This document shows, one piece after another, positions 57,931-64,000 of a stretch of DNA of 64,000 nt; position 1 is the stretch's first letter; every line of letters starts with the position of its first letter. The DNA lies in contig CM019218.1 of NCBI GenBank assembly GCA_009741485.1, forward strand, positions 50,843,220 through 50,907,219, given 5' to 3'. Source of the DNA: Malurus cyaneus samueli. Its lineage: Eukaryota > Chordata > Aves > Passeriformes > Maluridae. The translations under genes and the position numbers were made by a program. A model generated the notes under the pieces. The model made no database searches. It had not been told where the DNA came from and saw only the letters and a program-made list of their open reading frames with translations.

Positions 57931-60405
57931 TCAGTCAGAATCGCTGAAGCCCAGGAGAAACATCTCATCGAGGTAACTTGAGTAGCAAAATTCTGTCCCC
58001 ACCATGGCCAGGGTGAGAGCCCACTCCAGAGCCCACTCATCATCCTCCTCATCAGAGCTCTCCGACGAAGAAAAGATGAATGCCTGTGGCAGAGGAGAGA
58101 GGATGAGCCAAGGTGTCCCGGTGCCCACCCAGCCCCGGGATGTGCCACCCCTACTTACAGTGGGCATCCTTGGCTGCTGCCGCCTGTGCCGCGTCAGCCG
58201 GCGGGCAGGCAGCTTGTGCAGGTAGATGCACTCTGATCTGAAAGGGCAGTGGCCACGGTTGAAGAATTTGCACCTGATTTTCCTGTGGGATTCCAAGCGC
58301 AGCTGTGAGTGTGACTCCTGCAGTGCCACAGAGCCCGCAGCGGTGCCACCCACTCACCCCATCCGTGCACTCACCCCGTCCGTGCCTTGAAGGTGCTGAT
58401 GAGCTTCTCCTTCTCAGCCCCATCTGTGATCCAGTATTTGTGGGGGATGTAGTAACTGGAGGCAATCCGGCACTCGGGGCAGGCCCTGGGAGAGGGTGAT
58501 GGGTGCAGATGGGTGTCCCAAGAAGGGAGCAGGGAGCACGGGCTCATCCAGCACCCCATCCCCATCAGCACTCCCAAGTGCCTGTTCCCAAAGGAAAGCC
58601 ACACCATCGCCAGACTCAAGGAAGGATTTCGGGGTGCAGAACAGGGGACAGTGACCACCCTCCCACATCCACATCCCCGCTCACTTTATGACAGCGCTCT
58701 GGAAGTCCCGGCTGCGGCGCCACTTGCGGATGCACCCCACGCAGTACGCGTGGCTGCAGTTGGGGAGGATCCCAAAGAGCCGCTCCTCGGGCAGAGCTTT
58801 CTCGTACACCCTGTCCATGCAGATGCCACACACCACACCCTCGCTCTGTGCTCTCAGTGCTGCTGGGGTGATCAGGGCTGCTGTAGCGCCCAGCTCTGCA
58901 GGGACCTGCAAGAAGCAGCACGACATGGTGACCCCCTGGCTCCGTCACTGCGCTGGCCTCGGGGAGCACCATGGGGTGACAGGGAGGGCCTGGCTGTGGG
59001 ACACCCCAAACACACCTTTGTGGGGTCAGTCCCTGTCGCTGAATGCACAACTGCATCTGTGGGGTCAGAGGAATCTGGATCCAGTGCTGCTCCTTGTGGC
59101 TGGAAACCTGCAGGAGGGGAGTTCTTAGAGGAGAAAAGCACATCCCACCCCATCATCAGAGAGCTGGGCAGGCTGCTCAGAGCGTGCAGCTTCAGCACTG
59201 ACAGTCCCCACATCAGAGAGCTCTCCAAAGCCCCAGCTTGGCCTGGGCTTGGGTCAGGGGCAGAAACATGCACAGGCTGCTCTACCATGACCACCTCAGT
59301 ATCTTCACCTCACAGGTCCCTGGGCAGCCTAGCACCCATCTGAGGCACCCCGAGCTTTTTGTGGGGACAAATTCTCTACTGATGCCCCCACTGGGGACAT
59401 TACCAACTGTTGGGATGTTCTTCTTGTCCTTCTCTTCCACTTCAACCTCCACTTTTGGCAACTTGAAGGCCACACATGCGATGCTGTGAGCAGGGTCAAC
59501 CGAGGTGCTCTGGGCTCCCCCGCAGTCCCGGGTCATGGCTGGGGGCTCAGTGCCAGGCTCCGGGCCCCGGTGGTGTTGGGACACCTCCTGGATGTGCTGG
59601 TAACTGGAGAAGCACAGGGACAAAGGGTCCCATCAGTCCAGCACGACTCCTTTAGGTTCCCAGCCCTTCCTCATGGCATCAGGCCCCTCGTGACAGCCCC
59701 ATCCTTACCGGCATTGCTCTCCGTATCGGCAAAACCCACGCTGGAAGTACCTGCAGACCTGGGCCGATTTCCTGTCATGTGAGAAGAGGCAGCTCTGGCC
59801 CCAGGGACAGGATCCACGGGCAAAATACCTGTTAGCCAGAGGAGCCACATGGCTAGGGTCAAACCCTGCTCCAAACCTTGCCCTAATATCCACCCCCCCC
59901 CACACTCCTGTACCAGCTCTGTCTGTGTGGGGACATTTTTGGAAGCCCCCCTGTCTGGGGTTTGGGCTCAGGAGCCTTTGCCAAGGACAGCCCGGCGGAG
60001 CCAGGAGGAGCCGGCCCCATCCAGCCTAATGTCCCGGTTAATTAAAGCAAAGGAAGCCCGGCACAGGGATTGCCTGGGGGCTCACCTCGGGAGGGGGGGA
60101 GCATGGAGAAATACCGAGGGCTGGGGCATGGAGGAGAGCGAGAGCTCTTGGCTGGGGGCTGGCAAGAAGGGGGGGTCTGAATGGAGTGCTGCCGTGACCC
60201 CCAGCTCCAGAGAGGGGATGGGGAAATGGCTGGGGAAGGAGGGGTCAAGGCCATCCCAATCCCCTCCCTGCCCCCACAGAGAGGAGCCCCATCTCCAGCC
60301 TGTCTTCCCCCAAAATCTGCTCGCAGCCGCCCCACCCGCAAGCCTTTACCTGCACAGGGGCCTCGGACGGCTCGCCCCAGATGCCATCATCGAGCCTCCC
60401 TCCAT
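57931..60405 (-). CDS. Makorin-like RING-type E3 ubiquitin ligase with C3H fingers
   Basis: Makorins bind RNA through C3H fingers and ubiquitinate proteins through a RING. Eight minus-strand exons: 60405-60350, 59828-59709, 59603-59404, 59107-59016, 58905-58685, 58485-58375, 58282-58159, 58083-57931; phases agree, 358 residues. Two N-terminal C3H fingers (Cys18-Cys26-Cys32-His36; Cys44-Cys52-Cys58-His62, CRYFQRGFCRYGEQC), a linker, a complete C3HC4 RING (CGICMDRVYEKALP from Cys182 to CPEC at 235), a third C3H finger (Cys271-Cys279-Cys285-His289) and an acidic tail with SSSESSDEEDDEW. The central C3H plus makorin Cys/His module found in MKRN1 and MKRN2 before the RING is absent, and the introns there are too small or show nothing encoding it. 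It may be a separate makorin lineage; I assign no symbol. Methionines 6 and 7 are alternative starts. Confidence 0.88.
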
Positions 60406-60539
60406 CTCTTCCCCAGCACTGTGGAGGCCGGGCCACTACCCAGGGGGCTATTTATGGCCGCAGTGTGGCCTGGGTCCGGCTGGGATAATTCTCTCCTACT
60501 GGCTGGGGACACGTGTTTTGGGCGGAGGACAAGTCCAGG

Positions 60540-61036
60540 CTAGCTGATAGCGGCCCAGTGTGTGAGCACAGTTTACACTGAGTCAAGGACTCTGAAGCTC
60601 CTGCAGTTGGGAGCCTGCGCGGGGGCACCGCTCCAGATAACAAAGATAGGTGTCAATGACTTTGCAAACAATTCCATGGGTGATGAGATGGGTGTGAACG
60701 CCTTTGAAATGGGTCTTGATGTCTGTGCTAACTTCCAGCCGCTCGTTTGTTACAGAGCCCAGACAGTTTTGACTCCGGAAACAGGGTCCGAACAAACCTG
60801 AACTTAGGAGCTTTGGGGGAAGGCTGTACCTTCCTCGTACCTCGGCCGATGGGGAAAGGAAGAATGCAAAATGCGGCCGAAAGTCTCCGTTAAAAGGAGG
60901 CTGCACCTTCTGAAACCTCGAGAAAGAAAACCCCGCGGGCATGTGCCCCAGTGGACTGTCTCCCTTTATTCGAATAAAGTTGCAGCACTCCTCTGTCTCC
61001 TTTATGGACACTGGCTTTTCACGGCGTGATTTTCGT
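60540..61036 (+). mobile_element. Possible solo LTR of an endogenous retrovirus
   Basis: This block between the makorin promoter and the PPARD 3' end has LTR-like layout: GC-mixed U3-like sequence, then tccctttattcgaataaag with AATAAA, then gttgcagcactcctctgtct, and a possible ending CA near 61036-61038. I could not define matching target-site duplications, and no internal viral genes are present. Confidence 0.3.
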
Positions 61037-61619
61037 ACAAGTGTGCATCAGTAAATTCTGTATATTCTCCTTTTATTATTACTATTCCCCTTTTCTTTCT
61101 TCACCTCAGCCGGTGAGTTTCACTTCTCAGTGTCTCCCCTACCCCACTGGGAAGGGAGGAAGCTCCCAGCTGCACGGGAAAGTCAGGAGCAGCTCCTCCC
61201 AGGGCACTCCATACGGGCACGGCGGAGCCTGGGGGTCTGTAGCTGCTCCCTGCAAATTCTCAGGTGTTACACCAGAGCCAAGGGCAAGGCCAGGTGCCAG
61301 CACGTGAACGCCCTGGAGCTCATTCTTCACCATCTCGGGATGTTTTCAGCTCATTTGCAGCTCCGCCCCCAGTATTTGGGGTGGGAAGCACTCGGATCTG
61401 GGATCTGGGTGCTGGGATCCTGTTCGGGATTGGCTCTTTCTACTGTTTTAGGTTTGTAGGGAGGAAAACCACAGCAGCTACGAGATCTCAAAATTGCCAG
61501 GAATCATGGCAAATCCTTGGAAATCACAGCAAATCCCATCGCCTATGCTGGAAATCTTCACACGGACAGCCCTGCAGGTGCTGAGAGAAATCCCACAAAG
61601 ACAAGGCTGAACATTAAAA

Positions 61620-63542
61620 GGTTCTTAAATATTTAGTTCAGATTTATTTAAAGTCAAGTCAGTTTGTGGACACTATTTATATTATTAAAAACACTTGGAG
61701 GTTTGTACTTCTAGCAAAAATATACATTTCAGTTTGAGGGTTGTTATACTGTCGAGGAAGGAAGAGCAAAAAGTTTCCCAGGTGATGGGCACGAGTCCTG
61801 CATTGCGGCCGCGGCGGGGACACCACCGGGGCTTTGGGAAGGGCAAATCCCCGGGCTCCGACCAGCCACACGCATGTCTCCAGTGCCTTCCCCCCGAGGG
61901 CTTCAAAGTGCTTCAGAAACGGTAATTCCCAAAACCCCTGCGAGGTAGGGAGAGGAGGGGCTGGGCGGGGAAACTGAGGCACGGCAAAAGGAGTGGAGTG
62001 TGGCAGCAGGGGGAGGTTTGGGACCGGCCGGCCCTGCGACGGGGAGGGAAAGCCCAATGCTCTTCCCCTTTGGGTTTGAAAGGAATTATTGCACCAGGGA
62101 AATCTGCTACCCTGAAGAGGAGGAAAGTAAAATAAAACCGAGTAATTTGCTCCCACAACCCCTCCTTGGGAATACCAGTATTTTAATAAGGCTGCTCAGG
62201 ACACACGGGACTAGGAGCTGCAGACAGGGAAGTGTCGCTTCTTAGGTCAGACACCATTATTCTGAAAGGAAAACTGAGCCCATCCCAGGTCCATCCTCCC
62301 CACACCCCAAGCCCAAGTGACATAGCCCCACACACACACCAGGGGCCTGGCCTGGCCCAGGCAGCATTGTGGTGTTTCACTACAGCTGTGAGAATTTGTG
62401 AGGTAAAGTCCCAGAATGGTGCTGGGTTCAGGCAGAGCCCGAAGCCTGCAGCTGTTTCCACTCTTGGGAACAGTGGCAGAGGGGGACTGGTAGCTTCCCT
62501 GACACAGCCATGCTGACAGGGAAGCTCCTGCCCATTGTGAGCATCCCAACCACTCCCCGTTTATAAATCCTTGGCATTTATACTGCATTTTACAGCTGCA
62601 GAGCTCTCTGCAACCAATGCACTAACAGATCCTCATGCTCCTGCTCCGAGCAGACAGCATGTGACAATCCAGGTCCCTTTCACAGAGGGGAAACTGAGGC
62701 AGGACACCAAACCCTGACCAGCTCAAGGGCCCTGACGCTGCACAGACCTTTTTTGCAACTCACCTCTGTGCAGAACAGCCTGTGGAAGCCATGGATTCTG
62801 TGTCTCTGCTCTGAAGGTGAATTTTAAGGAGTCAAATCCTTTCTCTCCCACGTCCCCATCCCTCCCTCTCTCATACTGAGGTGTCAAGGGACGCATTCCC
62901 TACAGAACGAGGGTGCCAGGAGCAAAGGCTCCCACGCAACACTGGAGAAATGGAACTCACAGAGTCCCACTGGGAGACAGGAACATACTGCAGAGCACAG
63001 GGGGGACTGCAGCTGAGGGTCTCTGCTGGGACAGCCATGTTCAAATACTCCAGCTTTTCTTTGGGAAAGAGAGAAACATCCTTTCAACACACTGTCCCAG
63101 ACTCCACGGCTCAGGACCACATCTTCAGAGTGCAAATGAACAATACAGACACACGGTAAGCGCTGCTGCCGGTCCCGTTGGCCTCTGCACCCCTTTGGCC
63201 TCACTAAGGACCAGAGCTCCCCTACCCTGGGGACCCGGGTGTCATAGGAACCTCGCTGCCTGAGCCGTGTAAACTGGGCAGCCACTCAGGAGCAGTAGAG
63301 CTGGACCATAGGAACAGAAACAGCAGCTTTGCAGATTTGTTAGTGTGTGTTAATGGAAGCCCTGGCCGAGAAGAAGGTGGCTGCAAATCCTGACGGCATC
63401 TTGCCCTATGTACCGTATGTCAGGGTCGTGTAGAAAAGAGTTTCCAGTAGGAGAAGTGGAAGACTGGGAAGGGTTTTCTTTGTTTCTGTACAAAGAATAT
63501 TTGATGGGAATCCATGGCTTCATTCTCATAAATAACAGGTCC
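61620..63542 (-). other. PPARD: Probable PPARD 3'UTR
   Basis: No coding exon is visible. The sequence runs from the stop codon to the AATAAA at 61648-61643 without a strong earlier canonical signal. Confidence 0.5.
61643..61648 (-). terminator. PPARD: PPARD poly(A) signal
   Basis: TTTATT on the plus strand reads AATAAA on the minus strand, about 1.9 kb after the PPARD stop, giving a plausible 3'UTR of 63542 down to about 61620. Confidence 0.55.
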
Positions 63543-63790
63543 TTAGTACATGTCCTTGTAGATCTCCTGCAGAAGCGGGTGCAGAGATGTCTCTGTCTCT
63601 GTCTTTTTGATTTTCTGCACCAGCTGGGCGTGCTCTGTCACCAGCTGCCGCAGGTCAGCCATCTTCTGCAGCAACTTGGGGAAGAGGTACTGGGCATCCG
63701 GGTGGTTGGACTGCAGGTGGAACTCCAGCGCTCGCAGGATGTTGTCCTGGATCTCCTCCACCTGCTTCACGTTCATCAGGCCAGGGCGGT
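63543..63790 (-). CDS. PPARD: PPARD last coding exon (remainder beyond the window)
   Basis: PPAR-delta is a ligand-activated nuclear receptor that heterodimerises with RXR and controls fatty-acid oxidation genes. The exon starts after a CACAG acceptor at 63791-63793 and encodes [20 protein letters not shown] through [20 protein letters not shown] to the terminus [12 protein letters not shown], followed by TAA at 63545-63543. This is the end of the ligand-binding domain, helices 9 to 12, with the AF-2 co-activator helix intact. The [23 protein letters not shown] ending and [20 protein letters not shown] segment match PPARD better than PPARA or PPARG. Confidence 0.95.
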
Positions 63791-64000
63791 CTGTGGAGAG
63801 GAAGCACGGTAGCTGCAGTGTCATGGTGCAGCCTTCCAAAGTACATGCTCCTCCTGGGGAAAGGGAGCTGGGGACTGTAACCCACCCACCGTGACTCCAA
63901 CCTCATCAGCTAGAAAGGGGAGAAGCGTGCCCTCGGACAACGCGTCCTACAGCAGCGCATGAGGAGGAGATGCCACTTCTACATTCTTTGCTGTTGGTCC
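63791..64000 (-). other. PPARD: PPARD intron, upstream of the last exon
   Basis: This is intron sequence up to the window edge; no other PPARD exon is included. Confidence 0.6.

Overview
The window looks like a gene-dense, GC-rich avian microchromosome segment. The evidence is vertebrate intron/exon structure with GT-AG boundaries, CR1 LINE 3' ends (5995-6182, 11925-12535), very short introns, CpG-island promoters and a high density of G/C-rich minisatellites. The gene set (TEAD3, SMPD2, MICAL1, an IRAG-family gene, FANCE, a makorin, PPARD) partly corresponds to human 6p21.31 (TEAD3-FANCE-PPARD), with SMPD2-MICAL1 (human 6q21) lying between. A bird chromosome 26-like segment is my inference. 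I built exon models by hand from splice sites, reading phase and remembered family sequence; no search was run.

Layout. 1-7319 (+): 3' two-thirds of TEAD3, starting inside an intron, with two alternative copies of one TEA-domain exon. 7320-20665: TEAD3 3'UTR, split by about 10 kb of unrelated sequence (8754-18815) that is flanked by two near-identical copies of the same UTR segment and contains an N gap. This is most likely a false duplication or mis-scaffolding. Inside it are an AT-rich block, a CR1, a minisatellite, an orphan CpG-island promoter and unrecognised sequence. 20925-22300: a minisatellite, then the SMPD2 CpG island. 22853-25850 (+): complete SMPD2. 27179-35436 (-): MICAL1, tail to tail with SMPD2, with one damaged or poorly assembled stretch across the LIM domain and linker. 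40476-46136 (-): an IRAG-type tail-anchored coiled-coil gene, proposed as a third IRAG paralogue. 52854-56200 (-): complete FANCE. 57931-60405 (-): a compact makorin-like RING E3. About 60540-61036: possible solo LTR. 61620-63790 (-): last coding exon and 3'UTR of PPARD, whose remainder lies beyond the window.

The genes are independent transcription units, not an operon. Their products act in Hippo-pathway transcription (TEAD3), sphingomyelin hydrolysis (SMPD2), actin oxidation (MICAL1), ER calcium signalling (IRAG-like), the Fanconi anaemia core complex (FANCE), ubiquitination/RNA binding (makorin) and lipid-sensing transcription (PPARD). What links them is ancestry: TEAD, MICAL and IRAG genes also cluster on human 11p15, which suggests a paralogon from the vertebrate genome duplications. 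I did not find a new defence or mobile system. The most useful observations are the third IRAG gene, the makorin without its central Cys module, the duplicated TEA-domain exon, and the assembly faults in the TEAD3 3'UTR and MICAL1 LIM region.
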